Below are positions 44,076 through 57,339 of a DNA stretch of 64,000 bases, piece after piece. The stretch's first letter is position 1; each line of letters starts with the position of its first letter. The notes under the pieces were generated by a model. That model had not been told where the DNA came from. It made no database searches and was given only the letters and a program-made list of their open reading frames with translations. Both the position numbers and the translations under genes were made by a program. Origin of the DNA: Lathyrus oleraceus (Eukaryota; Streptophyta; Magnoliopsida; Fabales; Fabaceae); NCBI RefSeq assembly GCF_024323335.1, contig NC_066583.1, positions 367,967,877-368,031,876 of the forward strand, given 5' to 3'.

Positions 44076-45804
44076 TTTGTTCTTGATGTAATTCTTCGTG
44101 ATTTCTCTTCCTCTTGCTTGCAGAAACTCAATGAAGTGGAAAAGGGAATAAATCTTTTGAGTTTTTGTTCAAAAACTTGAGTTGAAGAAAAACTCGATTT
44201 CTCAAGAAATCTTCAAAGAATTATATGATGTGAGGTTATGGAAATGTCTAGCAGAGCTAGGGCAGTGTCCTCCTTTAATTTTGAGCAAATGGTGTTTGAT
44301 TTACAGGCCAAGCAATTGATCTGTGCACCTTTTCAATTTTGAATGAAAATGAACAATTCTTGGTGCATGGGTGCATGGGTGATGGTAGATACCCAATTAA
44401 TAATTAGAATCCACTCTAAATCGTGCCAGGAGGTTACTGAAATCATCACATAAGACCATGCAAAGTTGTGCATTGTTTAGAGCTCAAAACTTGCCAAAAC
44501 AAGTCATGGAAAGACCTCATGCGCAAGTCTCTCATTTCTCATCTAAATGATGTGGTATTTGAATTTTTGGAAATCTCTCATCGTAAGGAACAACTTTGAT
44601 GTTGTGACTTTTTTCGATTTGAATCTTGGAAATGGAGAAAACTGGCCTTGAAGGTGGAGGTATCAAACATACTTAGAAGATCTTCTAAGTTATAAGCCAA
44701 ATGACCTCTCTTTCCACCTTGAATAACTTTTGATGTGAGCTTCAAATGAACTTTGATCCTTCTACAAGGTTGTATCTCTTTCAATTACATTTAATTTGGC
44801 ACCATTTGGAGTTTGGATGATGGAGTTATGGATTTTAGAAGTTGAGGAAATTTGCGTGTTCAATGATGAGGACCAAAATGGACCTATAATGTTTCCTCAT
44901 GGTACATGACTTTGCAAGTAGAATTTGATCTTTCTCAAAGAAGAAAAGTTGAATAAGACATCTTTAAATTAATCATGAAATGTCGATTATCTTCATATCA
45001 TGAAAAATGAGAAAGTTATGGCTCTTGGAAGTTGACCTTCTATCTAGGGTACAGACAAAATGACCTATAATCTTTCACTATAAAAAATAACTTTCCAAGC
45101 AAAATTATCTCTTGAGGCCAACATGAAAGGTATTTGGAATGTCATAAAGATTAAAGTTGCTCTTCAAATCATTTTCATATGACAAAAGTTGTAGGAGATA
45201 GGGTCTAGGAAACCCTAGATTTGACCAGTTGACTTTTCTGGTCAACTTCCTCGAATTAACTTGCATACTTGAAGTTACCTTACTCTTGGGGGATCATGGA
45301 GGATCATATATGCTTATGATGATTTAAAATGAAGTATTGATATCTTTGACCAACTGTTGAAGAAACTTGTTAAGGAAGGCACACAAGATACCTAGATGAA
45401 TTAGGGATTCCTCGACAAACAAGCTTCAAACTCTTGATGAACTCTTGATAAAAATGAAAAATAAAGAACATGGGGATCCTTATATGATGTTTAGAAGCAA
45501 TGTGGATCTTTTCTTGCTTGATCTCTTGCATTAAGGGTCTTAAACCCTAACTGTGGGTTTGGTGGGGCACAAATGGACACATACACTACCTACAAAAGAA
45601 ACAAAGCTATACTATACATATTTTTGTATTTTGGCTAGTAAACAAAGAAAATAAAGTATAATACAATCATATATGCTTAGTGATCTCTCCCAATGTAAAC
45701 CCAGTGAATGATAGGTGAGGAGAATACTAAGGTGTGGTCCGAATACCAATGCAAAGCTATGAGATGGCATGAGGGATCTTGGGGGTCAAAATTGGGGTCT
45801 TACA
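44076..45804 (-). repeat. 3' LTR of second Tat element (left end undefined)
   Basis: It matches 52789-53039 and 61637-63119 apart from substitutions and small indels, for example the doubled ggtgcatgggtgcatggg near 44360. It ends at the CA before a purine tract. The true left boundary is somewhere before 44076. Confidence 0.85.
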
Positions 45805-46111
45805 GCTTCCCCTATTTAAGGTCATTCTATCCGGAGATATGAAGGTTAAAATATTCGTATCGACATGGTAGAATTGACTTAAATGTTAACAACAAGAAAC
45901 AAATTTTGGTCCCTAAGAGACCTCATGCTGCATATGATATGAATGCAAAATATAATCTTTGTGGGGGATATATTGCCATAAAGAAAAAGAATCTAGAAGA
46001 AACTAAAAGTCCACAGGAGCACAATGCATTCCATAAGAAAAACTCACTGAGGGGATAGAGACTTTGGGGATAATAAGTTATGTGTAGGCCAGGCTACGAC
46101 TTATAAGCTGT

Positions 46112-46800
46112 TGGAGATACGGAATCCGTTACCGGTTACTAGGCAACATATCAAGGATAACTCGCCGAGGAAAAGGAGGAAGAATCACCAAATACCAGTT
46201 ACTGGGCAACTTATCAAAGGTAATCAACCACCGGAAAGAGTTATATTACCAGTTACTGAGCAATATACTCAAAAGAGAGGAATATCCATCACCAGTTACT
46301 AGGTAAGGATAACCTACTAGGGAAATGAAAAAGTAGGATTTAAAACTACCAGTTACTAAGTGGAAGACCAAAAAGAACAAAAGCAAGATTTATAGCTACC
46401 AATTACTGCGTAGAAGACCAAAAAGAACAAAAGCAGGATTTACAACTACTAGTTACTAGGTAGAAGACCAAAGGGAGAATATCTGTTACCAGTTACTGGG
46501 TAACATATCAAGGATAAACTGTCGGGGGAAAAATTCAATGAGAAGTTTTGTTAACTACCAGTTACTAGATAGATAACAGAAAAACGACCAGCTGGAATAA
46601 AGGATAAACAATTACCAGTTACTGGGTAATTGAGCAATGATAATCTGCTGGCGAAAAGAAAAGATAACCTGTTAGGGAAACGAAAGTAAATTCGTTGGGG
46701 AAATCAAAGAAGTAAATTAACTTCTATCGGTTACTGGGTAGATTAACACATGTAAAGTACTCAACATCAAGAAGGATAATACCAGTTACTGTGTAATAAA
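46112..46800. repeat. dispersed short repeats around ACCAGTTACTGGGTA
   Basis: The motif (t)accagttactgggtaa, often with tactaggt variants, recurs about a dozen times at irregular spacing (for example near 46131, 46193, 46249, 46291, 46488, 46556, 46612, 46780). Intervening text such as gaagaccaaaaagaacaaaagc is also repeated (46365, 46415). The core CAGTTACTG is a near-palindrome. Confidence 0.85.
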
Positions 46801-47711
46801 CTCTCGAAGGACCAAAAGATCTATCTAGGTAAGAACTAGGAAGAAAAGGTCAAAGAAGACTCAACCCAACGAGGATATAACTCGAGGGGAGTGGTTCCAT
46901 CCAGATAATAAAATGGGGAGGAAACATAAATAATAATCATCCACGAGGAAATAACTCAGTGGGGAAGAAGAAAGGATAGAGTTTTTTTGCTTAAGGGGCT
47001 GACACTCTGCATTGAAGAAGGACAGACATACCACATTTGCATGGGGAAATGATATCACCAAAGCAGGAGATCATAAAAATCGGGTCAATGCGTAAAAATG
47101 CATAATGAAATATCTGATGCTCTGCTTATGCATGTATATGCATGAGTATGTATATGATTATGCTGACAAACAAGCACAAAGGATACAAAATGAAGATCCA
47201 ATCATCACAACTAGATACTCGGCTAATATCAACAAGATAGGAACACCAACTGGAGAACCAGCTAGGGATGAAAAATAAATCCCCGAGGATATAAATCCTA
47301 TTTTTAAATATTCAATTCCTTGGGGATAGTACACAACCATGTACTCAAGGAAGGCTGGGGATATCACAATCAAAATTCAATGCTCAAGTCTGGTTGGGGA
47401 AATACATGGAGAACATGCATCCGACCAAAAACTGTTGAAGACTCAACACTCAGAGGAAATGAAGAATATATATATCAGTAGCAGTCACGGGGATTAAAAC
47501 AAAATCCAACTCGAATACTCGAATCTCAGTGGATGAGGAATAACTGCTATGGGATAAGCAATGATTGACAAAGATCTTGCTTAAAGCTCAAACTCTCTGG
47601 GCGAAGAGAAAATACAGCTTGAGAATTCGTATGAAACGAAAGCACTGCTGAGGATATCAACCAACATGCTAAGGATAAGAGAGATCTGTTAAGGATCCAT
47701 ATCTCAAGCCG

Positions 47712-47893
<182 letters not shown>

Positions 47894-47929
47894 TTCATAG
47901 CAACAAGTCAACGTTGCTGGAAATTTTAG

Positions 47930-48343
47930 GTCAATACCATATCAAATGGACGACTATATCAATACTGCTCAGAATCAAATACCGTATGCTTAATCCGGTA
48001 ATAGGAACATGTTCTCATAAAATCTTCCATGCTTGTTAACTGATTTTTTCATCAAATAGGATAGAAGTCCCGCTTGGGAAATTGTATTTTCATCGGTCGA
48101 TGATTAGTAAGAACCGAGGCAGTGGATCCGTTACTTTAATCGCTTATTTCACAACAACTTATTTCAGTAATCAATTATTTTAAGTGCTTTTTCTTTATCG
48201 GAAACCTAAACCAACCCCCCCCCCCCCTTATTTTATTACTGTTATTGATTTTCCCACAAGAATCCTTGAGAGACGATATTTCGAGTCATTGTCGCTATAT
48301 TACATATTTACAAAAACCACTCGTTTTTGATCCGCGAGCGACC
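47930..48343 (+). mobile_element. Athila LTR fragment, opposite orientation
   Basis: The reverse complement matches the first part of the Athila LTR at 50618-51050, including gacaatgactcga, gtctctcaaggattcttg, a poly-G run (13 C on the plus strand, 48215-48227) and cttctatcctatttga. The right end (…CGCGAGCGACC) corresponds to the LTR terminus; the left end is truncated near the TA tract. It is an independent copy, inverted relative to the LTR at 50618. Confidence 0.8.
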
Positions 48344-49544
48344 GCGGATCAGAGATCTTTCACCAGAAGAGGAAACTCCACGGGGAATCCATGTTACAAC
48401 AAGAGGTAAAACTCTGAGTGGGGAATTGGTGAGAAGACAAACTCCAACTGGATATTTCATCAATCAAGATCAACTATGTCGGGATTAAAATTCATCAAGA
48501 AAGATTGTGCATGGGGATTTATCTCTAACAGAATTAAACGCCACACGGGGATGAAAAATATAAATAGATAGCTCAAAAGGAAAACAATTAGTCATAAGAC
48601 TCTTCTTGGGGGATTGAGAAATAAACCAATTCCAAGGTACCAAATATCAACCAGACTTTGCAGGAACTCACTAAAGGAGAAACAATATCATGACTATGTA
48701 ACAACCAAATAAAGGTGTGTTGGGGATCTGAAAACCAAATAAAGGTTTTACTGGACATCCAGGATTCAATCACAGAATATGCAAACCGAGGATGAAAATC
48801 CACAAAGGCTCTCAGTTGGAGAAAGATGGTGAACTACAAGGAGGACAACACATCAACTCTACTGGGGATAAACAACAAACTGTTTGGGGAGCAAACACCT
48901 CCAAACACTGCTTGGGGAAGGCAACAATGTTTCACACGTCAAAACTTATCGTTCTCAGATTGCTGTTGACATTCCTTTTTCGAATTCAATGTTCTTAAAG
49001 TAAATGCCTTATCATTTAAAAAAAATGGTTATTCATTAATTTATTTATTTCAAAAATTATCATCATAAAAATGCAATTTTATTAAACATAAACATGTAAG
49101 AATAACAACCAATTGGATAAAGGCTCAACTTTATTTAATAGAATGGTATTCCGCAAATGGCAGGACTCCATTGATCTTTATAAAGTTTGAAAATGGTATA
49201 TATATGGAAAAAGGATACATTGAATACAATGATAACTACTCTCCCTACCGACTTTGAAATCCACTTGTGCTTTATCCTTGATTGAGAATGATGAATCAGA
49301 ACCAAATAACTGACAATGTTGCTTCAACGATCAGGTCTAGTCGAATGCAGTTACTTGCCATAATCCCTAATTTTTGCCTAGATTGCCCCAAGGTGGGGTA
49401 CTCAATCTACCGGGATAATTTTTCTGTTTCATGTCTCTAATTTTTTCCTTGACCGCCCTTTCGGGTTTTCAATCCACCGAGACGCTCATTTTTGCCTAAG
49501 CCACCCTTTCGGGTTTTCAACTTAACGAGTTGTTTTTTTCTTTT

Positions 49545-50617
49545 TTAGGTGAAGTATTTTTTGACTGCATCGACATTCACAGGACGAGTGAACTCTTCAC
49601 CATCCATAGTTGTAAGAATCAATGCACCGCCTGAGAAGTCTCCCTTGACAACATACGGGCCTTCATAATTAGGAGTCCACTTGCCCCTAGAATCAGGTTT
49701 GAAAGATAAGATATTTTTTAGCACGAGGTCACCTTCTCGAAACGCACGATGTTTAACCTTCTTGTCAAAAACTTTCTTCATTCTCTGCTGATATAATTGA
49801 CCATGACATATGGAAATCAATCTTTTTTCTTCAATCAAATTGAGCTGATCAAACTTGGTGTGACACCATTCGGCTTCGGTCAACTTAGATTCCATCAACA
49901 CCCACATTGATGGGATCTCAACCTCCACGGGGAGCATAACTTCCATGCCATAAACAAGAGAGAAAGCGGTTGCCCTTGTCTAAGTGAGGACAAATGTATG
50001 GTACCCATGCAAAGCAAATGGGAGCATCTCATACCAATCTTTGCATGTCACAAACATCTTTTGGATAATCTTCTTAATATTCGTATTCGTAGCTTCAACA
50101 ACCCCATTCATCTTGGGTCTGTAGGGAGAAGAATTATGATGTGCTACTTTGAAGTCTTTGCAGAGCTCTTTCATCATGTTGTTATTTAAGTTCGATCTAT
50201 TATCAATAATGATCTTACTTGACACACTATATCGGCATATGCTTTGATTCTTGATAGACCTCATAACAACTTGCTTAGTTACATTAGCATACAAAGCCGC
50301 TTCAACCTACTTCGTGAAGTAGTCAATAGCCATTAAAATGAACCAATGTCCATTTTATGCTTTAGGCTATATCATGCTAATCATATCAATTCCCCACATG
50401 GAGAAGGGCCATGAAGAGGAAATAACATTCAAAAGTGTTGGAGGAACATGAATCTTATCCGCATAAATTTGACACTTGATGCATTTCTTCACGTATTTGC
50501 AACAGTCAAATTCCATTGTCAGCCAATAGTAACCTGCTTTTAACATCTTCTTTACCATAACATGTCCATTGGAATGAGCATCAAAGGAACCTTCATGGAC
50601 TTCAGTCATTAATCCGC
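49545..50617 (-). pseudogene. Tat integrase fragment
   Basis: Three broken minus-strand pieces (50367-50617, 49980-50294, 49545-49946) parallel the Ogre integrase: HHCC finger (KCIKCQIYADKIHVPP), core (NRSNLNNNMMKELCKDF, with the usual DNGSN aspartate changed to NRSN) and the C-terminus (GKWTPNYEGPYVV to VDAVKKYFT). The frame or a stop breaks between pieces. A change of a catalytic-site residue adds to the damage. The Athila LTR begins at 50618, cutting it after the N-terminal helix. Confidence 0.9.
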
Positions 50618-51660
50618 TGTCGCACGCGAATCAAAACTGAGTTATTTTGAAAACGTAGTATAACGACAATGACTCGAATCGTCTCTCAAGGATTCTTGAT
50701 TATTACTAACCAAAGGAAATCGATTTAGGGGGGGTTGGATTCAGGATCGATTAGGGAAAAAAACGATTATTAAATAACTGATTATTGAAATAAGCTGTTA
50801 TGAAATAGGTGATTATAAAACAAACGGATTCACTATGTCAGGTTCAACTTATCATCGATTGCTACAACTACGGCTTCTATCCTATTTGAACACAATATCA
50901 TTCAACAAGCGTGATTGACGCTGTAAGGTATATATTCTTATTGTCGGATTAAACATACGGTTATAAATATCGCAAATTTAACGGTTAAGCAGAGTTGAAT
51001 TGCGATCAAAAGTCAAGAACATATATCATTCAAATTTAACCAATAATATTACATGGAAATCAGATTAGCAAACAACAATCATATAATATTATTGAAAGGA
51101 ATATAGTTCTAATTGCAATTATAACAATCTCAAAGTAGTGAACCTGAATACAACAAATCCACCCGGAAAGATTAGTTCTCCATACCGGTTCTTTCAAGCG
51201 TAAGAAAAATAATTCGTGAATAGTAAAAAATGTGAATAGTTTTTTCGGCTGCTAGGTATTAGGGGAAAACCAAGGCAATTCGTTTACAACCCAACTAGGT
51301 CAAATACATAACCCAGGCCCAAAACTAACGACCAAAAACTAAAATAAAACTAATGTTGCAGCTTCAAACGAAATTCTGGAAAATAAGCGTTCTGAATCTG
51401 ACTTCGACTCCAACACGAAAGTTGTAACTCTTTCTCTTAGCTTTCCAACGATTATTAGAACGCGTCAATCGGATTCCCGGAGCTCTAGTTATGATTGTTT
51501 TAGTGCATACTGTTAAAGCTAAAAATTAAGTACGAAAATCAAATAACAATAAAAATAAACTAAAATATAAAAACATTATAAAACATAAAAGTAAGCAAAG
51601 TATATCAAAGAAATGCTTAAGAACAAATATAGGAGAATGTGCATTAAAATGCACTGATCA
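50618..51660 (-). repeat. 3' LTR of Athila
   Basis: It reads TGTCGCACGC to GCACTGATCA on the plus strand, giving proper TG and CA ends. The start of the coding-strand LTR contains the inverted pair gtgcatt/aatgcac. The related reversed fragment is at 47930-48343. Confidence 0.8.
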
Positions 51661-52572
51661 AATTTCTCCACACTTGAACTTTTTTACTCCAAGCAAAATC
51701 AAAACTCAAGAAACACACAACATCAGTTACTCATTCCAGACTACAAACTCTTCCTTGGTTAAGATAGCATCGATAGATACTAATCATGCACACTAAGGAT
51801 ATTGTAGGAACACTAATCCATAATTATGCAGTCATAAGCCTCCTGAACACACAATCCATTCTGAATCATGTTATTATGCCAAAGCCTAACTTACTCAGTC
51901 TCCTTTTTACTCTTTTTCATTCTTGTGCAATCACATTAAGCTCGTTATCTCCACATACTCATAGTAAGGAAACCGGTTAGTGACTCTGATCCTTTTTACA
52001 CGGAGTTTTGGTACAAAAATTGGTAGCTCTTTATTTACCCAATTGCAGTTGTGGGGGATCGGGCCGTAATCCGTCCTACCAAGTCCAGCACCAGAAACCT
52101 CTGAACCAACCAACAATAGGTAATTATTATGTTTTATTTTTGTAGGTTCCAACACCGTTGGGTTAAGTGACCGAGTGAGGGCCACCAAACTTAGAAGGTG
52201 CATTCCTTAATTAAATTTTTTTTTCAAAAGAAACTTAGATCACTCACTTATTTTCATCGGTTTCCTTACGTAGAGGATGTGTGAGATGGTGCCGACTGCA
52301 AAGATAAACTACTCAAGAGCTATAAGAGAATGAAAATTCAAGGCTATGTCATAACAAGTATTCAAAACAATTTCCATACTCAGGAGACTAAAACTTTCAA
52401 AAAGATGCATTTTTTTAATTTTATTTTTTTATAATTGAAAACAAAACAACGAAACAAAAGCAAAGAAAACAAAACAAAAAGGGAATTCCCTCCCCCACAC
52501 TTAAAACAAGCATTGTCCTCAATGAAAGGACATAGTTATTGAAGTTTAGAGAAAGGAATAAGAACTCCCTGA
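51661..52572 (-). other. Athila 3' non-coding region
   Basis: A long non-coding stretch between integrase and the 3' LTR is normal for Athila. A small minus-strand open frame (51931-52203) has no recognised domain. Confidence 0.65.
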
Positions 52573-52788
52573 TCAAGTTGCAGTGTAGTTGGGTGCTTCC
52601 AAAGAAAGCTCCTCTATGCTTGCATTGTCAGGCGCTGAACTCTCATGAAATAGCTTTAGGCCCTGCCCATTAACCTTGAAAACTTTGTCAGTACCTGCAC
52701 TTTTAATTTCTACTGCACCATGAGGGAAAAAGTTAGTAACGACAAAAGGGCCAATCCATTTGGATCGAAGTTTCCTAGCCATAAGCTT
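52573..52788 (-). pseudogene. Athila integrase C-terminus
   Basis: The minus-strand frame has LRSKWIGPFVVTNFFPHGAV and FKVNGQGLKLFHE, characteristic of the end of Athila integrase. The open frame begins further right in Tat LTR sequence (to 52842), so its first residues are a chance fusion across the deletion junction. Confidence 0.88.
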
Positions 52789-53039
52789 TGTTCTTGATGT
52801 AATTCTTCCTGCTTTCTCTTCCTCTTGCTTGCAGAAACTCAATGAAGTGGAAAAGGGAATGAATCTTTGGAGTTTTTGTTAAGAAACTTGAGTTGAACAA
52901 AAACTTGATTTCTCAAGAAATCTTCAAATAATTCTATGGTGTGAGACTATGGAAATGGATAGCAGGTCTTGGGCAGTGTCCTCCTTTAATTCTTAGCAAA
53001 TGGTGTTTGATTTATAGGCCAAGCAATTGATATGTGAAC
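52789..53039 (-). repeat. 5' LTR of second Tat element, inner part
   Basis: It matches 44076-44322 (for example gcagaaactcaatgaagtgg). It is cut at 52789 by the deletion junction with Athila and at 53040 by the SIRE-like insertion, whose tgaac target site is 53035-53039. Confidence 0.85.
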
Positions 53040-54789
53040 TGAAATTCTGGCGTAGTCAGAATTCAGATGTTCTACTCCAAGTCATGACATCTGATCCAAC
53101 ATTGTAACTATCATAGCAAGACAGTTAACACATTAAACCCTGTACTAAAGCACGCTTTCACAGATGTCACGACATCTCCTTCTATGTCACCCTAGAATGA
53201 AGGAACCCCTAGTCCTGTGCATCAGGTATACAACCTCAGCAGAGATCAATCATAGCTATCACTTCTATTGTTTTCCTACACAGTTATCAGCACGATGTCT
53301 TAATTGATCATCTGTTACATTATTCCAGTGTGCTTGCCTTTTACTTGTATTTCCTGAAATAAAGGTTGAATACATTAATCTAATTACCACTTATTAGATT
53401 GCTAACAAATAGGCTATTTGTTAGGTTCATTAATTGTAGGGTAGTCGTTGGTTTCCTGGATTTTAGCTCAACTGTTGGATTCCTAAAGAGTAGCCTGAGA
53501 AAAATACTGAACCAGAAAAACTAATCATCCTACACTTTAGCACATGCTATCAGGAATGAATGTCACAACATTCAGTTTGACAGTCAGAACATATACATCA
53601 TGCTGATTCTGTTATGTTCCTAAAAAACAGACTGTGCTAAATTTATTGTACTGTAAAAGACCAACCAGTCTCTAATTCAGTATCAGCCTACATGAACAAC
53701 TGTCTAGACATTCAGTTTGACAGTTTCACAATGATCCATTGGTCAGGTCTGTTTTCCACTTGAAAACCAGACTTAAATATATACTGAACTGAAGCATAAA
53801 AACCAACATGCCTATTATTCAGTATATGCTGTCAATGATGAATGTCAAGACATTCTGATTGACATTCAACCAGAAGGCTATGTATCAGGTCTGTTATTAT
53901 CTTGGTAGGCAGACTGAAATACAAGCTTAGTTATGGCATACAGGATTATAACATATGCAGAAGGAAAACAAACACAGGAAATTGTTAACCCAGTTTAGTC
54001 CAACATGACCTACGTCTGGGGGCTACCAAGCCAGGACGAAGATCCATTATCAGCAGTATTAATTCAGAGTTAAACTCCCCCGTTTACAACTCTTCACTTA
54101 ATCCCTACCCAATGCAATCTATACCTAGGAACTCCTAGATAGAAACCTCCAGTTTCCATTCCTATCACTACAAATACAATGTAATGTTAAACCAACTTGA
54201 ACTTGCTTCACAACTTCATTCAAGAACATAATCACTCTTGCCTACAGGCTTTGAGTTACAAATACTCTCAGCTTTTACCACTGAGAAACACATGGTAACC
54301 TTCCCACAGATTGGGAGGTTTACCTCACACACACCCCTAAATTTTCATTCTATGAGGCTTACAAACACTAGGTTACGATATGCTATAACCTAATCACCCA
54401 ACTGGATTTAGGCCTTCAGAAATCGCAGCAAACTTGTTCTTTGCTGTTACAAATTCAGTAGAAACTTTCTGCTACAATCAAGGTCTTCAATCCTAAAATC
54501 TCTCCATATATATCTCCTTATTTTGAGCCTATATATATTCTGATTGAGTCTTTAAGACCTCCACATGGGAGTTAGGATATTCACCAAATATCCTTACTAA
54601 TCCCAGAATATATACTGAATTAATTAATTCAGTTTTCTACACATGTACGATGTCACAGGCATGATGTCGTGACATCGTACATGACATGTTGGTCCAGATG
54701 TTGAACTTCTTCAACCCAACATATTAAAACAACAGAGATGATTACATTATTTGTTTTACAAAATTAATGCCAATCCTAAGGTATTAACA
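53040..54789 (-). repeat. 3' LTR of the SIRE-like element
   Basis: This 1,750-bp LTR reads TGAAATTCTG to GGTATTAACA on the plus strand. It contains several variants of gtcatgacatc (for example 53084, 53166, 53569, 53829) and a perfect 15-bp inverted repeat at 54642-54683. Confidence 0.85.
54642..54683. repeat. 15-bp perfect inverted repeat in LTR
   Basis: Arms CATGTACGATGTCAC (54642-54656) and GTGACATCGTACATG (54669-54683) are exact reverse complements around a 12-base loop. It lies about 105 bp from the coding-strand start of the LTR. Confidence 0.9.
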
Positions 54790-55982
54790 ATCTTCCCCTT
54801 TGGCAAATTTTAGCTCAAACAAATAAACATTGCACTGGACAAACATCCCAATATGGGTATGCTCTTCATCTCTGTCATTGACTCCACCACCACAAACACC
54901 AAAGTTGGTGTACATGAGGAAGTAGAGGTACAAGAACCAGTTGTACCAGAACCCTTCCCCTCAACAGGAGAGCTTCCTGAAGAATATGTAATGCTGAGTA
55001 CATAGACAATGTAACTCAGATCACAAGGCACAGTTGTCTTCTTAACTCAGATCACAAGACACAAGTGGTATACCCAGTTGGTGGATTTTGTGCCTGACGC
55101 CAGTTTCTGTTTGCTACCACAACCACAATTAGCTTGCTTCTGGTACATTCTTAACCTCAGGACTATATTTCTCTCCCCCCTTTTAGCTAAACATTTGTAA
55201 AGGAACCCCTCACAAAACCAGATCCAGGCGCAGTTTGCCCAAACCTTAACATACCCCATGATTCAGAGGGAATTGAGTGTTTCTCCTGTGAGAAGAAGAG
55301 GGCTATTACATCCTTTAAATAGTCCAGCCCGTGCTTAGGAATTAACGGTAGGAATAAATGCTTGGTCAAGATTCATTAATATTTGCTGAGAAACAGTCAG
55401 AGAATCACCAACAAAATCTCAGACAATCTTTGAATACCTTTTATAGCTCTTGACTGTTTCTTTTCCAAAACTGCAGTTCCAGTGCATGAAGACTATTCCA
55501 TATATGCAGTCAGACACGTTGCACGCGATGTCTTAACATTCCACGCGGCTTTTCTCTGCATTCTGCCAGTATTCAGCATTTCCTAAGACCACTTTCATAC
55601 CTCCAGTAGAGACTTGACATCTGGCACTACTAAAGCCAAAATCACAAACACCAGTAGATGGTTACTGCCTCTGTACCACACAACTGTGACCATCAGGCTT
55701 ATTCTAATTTATCAGAATTAGACACACCACATCCATAATTCCTAATGACTTTAAGATTCAGAAGGAACTAACAGCAATGTCCAGGGCAATGTCATGACAT
55801 CAGGTCAGACATTCTTCTGCTCACTCAGCCTTGACTTACACCACATCATCCTAACAAGGTGCCATACTCAGTTATCTGAGACCACATAGACCACAAGCTT
55901 GATGATTACTTGCAGCACAAGGACAGAACTCCCCCTTTCATGAACAACCCACTCTCCTCTTGAAACTTGGAGATCACACATG
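54790..55982 (-). other. SIRE-like internal 3' region
   Basis: This follows the purine tract. It continues after the solo LTR at 57345 to about 57600. Small open frames (54810-55031, 55047-55369) show no domain that I can name; SIRE elements often carry a long extra region downstream of pol, which this may be. Confidence 0.5.
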
Positions 55983-57339
55983 TGTTGGTGTAAGCCCTAG
56001 AGGCCAATACTTTTGGTACTTGTATCAAATTATTTATTAATAATAAAAGGCATTTTCTTTATTATGGTTGATTAATAAAGTCCCTGGAATAGATAGTCCG
56101 TTTAATGTATTAAGTGTGACTTAATCATGAGAACACATTAAACATAAGGACATTGTTCTTAAAGTATCCGTAGTCGAGCTTTAATGTGAAGTGGGATAAC
56201 ATTAAAGCATTAAGACTATTATGTTTGTAGACTGATGATCACATCTCATGGATCATGGATAAAGAGTTATCAAGTCTTAAACATAGGTATGAATATTAGG
56301 AGTAATATTTATACCGGATTGAACCGCTATGAGAATACTATATAGAAAGTTATGCAAAGTGTCATAAGTTATTCTCATGGTGATAATAGTGTATACCACT
56401 CTTCGACCTGAAACCACTATGGATCCTAGATGTAGAGTCGAGTGCTTTATTGCTGATCCAACGTTGTCCGTAACTGGATAACCATAAAGACAGTTGATGG
56501 GTACTCCACGAAGCATGCTGAGGGACATGAGTGTCCTAGATGGAATTTGCCAATCCTGCGTAACAGGATAAATGTCTATGGGCCCAATACTGAACTGGAC
56601 AAGGGTGACACGGTCTATACCTTGTGTTCAATATAGACATAAGGGCAAAGGGGTAATTATACACATAATTATTATCACAGGAGGTTTTGTCAGATCACAT
56701 GACATTTTCGTGACTTGGGTAGCAGTGATGTGTTGCTAGATACCGCTCACTGTTTATTATGTTAAATGCGTGATTTAATATAATTGCCAACGCCGCGAAA
56801 ACCTATAGGGTCACACACAAAGGACAGATTGATGAGAGATAGAATAATTAAGGAACATCGTAAGGTACGGTGTACTTAAGTAGAATACGAAATATGGTAA
56901 GGTACCAAGTACTTAAGTGATTTTGGCATATTATGAGATATAGGCCAAAATGCACTTAAGTGGGCTTTTTGGCTTGAAGCCCACACAAGTGGTTCTATAA
57001 ATAGAGCTCTTGTGCAGAAGCTTTGTATGGGAATACAACACAACTGAAGAGTTGGAATTTCGTATCTCTCTCTCACTCAAAGCCTTCATTCATACCAGCT
57101 AGCACTGCGATTGAAGGAATCCGTTCGTGTGGACTGAGTAGAGACGTTGTCATCGTTCAACGTTCGTGATCGCCCCGTGGATCTGTATCAAAGGTTTTAA
57201 TCATTATCAGAGATCTGCACCAAAGGTTTGAATCGCCACAAGAGGTAACGATTCTATCACTGATCATGCCCATTCGTAAGGATCACTAAATAGAGAAATT
57301 TTTAAATTCCGCTGCGCCTTGGATGGCAATTCTCCTTCA
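55983..57339 (+). mobile_element. 1,357-bp Copia-type solo LTR
   Basis: It starts TGTTGGTGTA, ends TTCTCCTTCA and is flanked by acatg (55978-55982 and 57340-57344). A plus-strand TATA box (tctataaatagagc, about 56994-57007) and downstream ctctctctcac fit an LTR promoter reading rightward. There is no coding content, so it is a solo LTR. Confidence 0.92.

Larger units (their letters stand above)
50618..52788 (-). mobile_element. truncated Athila element (3' end only)
   Basis: In coding-strand order, the integrase C-terminus (52573-52788) is followed by a long non-coding 3' region with a purine-rich tract (TGTGGGGGAGG, about 52490-52503), a second purine tract (AGTGTGGAGAAATT, about 51661-51680), and a 1,043-bp LTR (50618-51660). 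Everything upstream of the integrase end is missing at a sharp junction at 52788/52789 with the Tat LTR. The insertion lies inside the integrase of the second Tat element; the matching right-hand target site was lost in the deletion. Confidence 0.85.

Noticed and set aside
52573..52842. Intact small protein beginning at 52842
   Set aside because: Its N-terminal part is translated Tat LTR; only the Athila integrase end is real.
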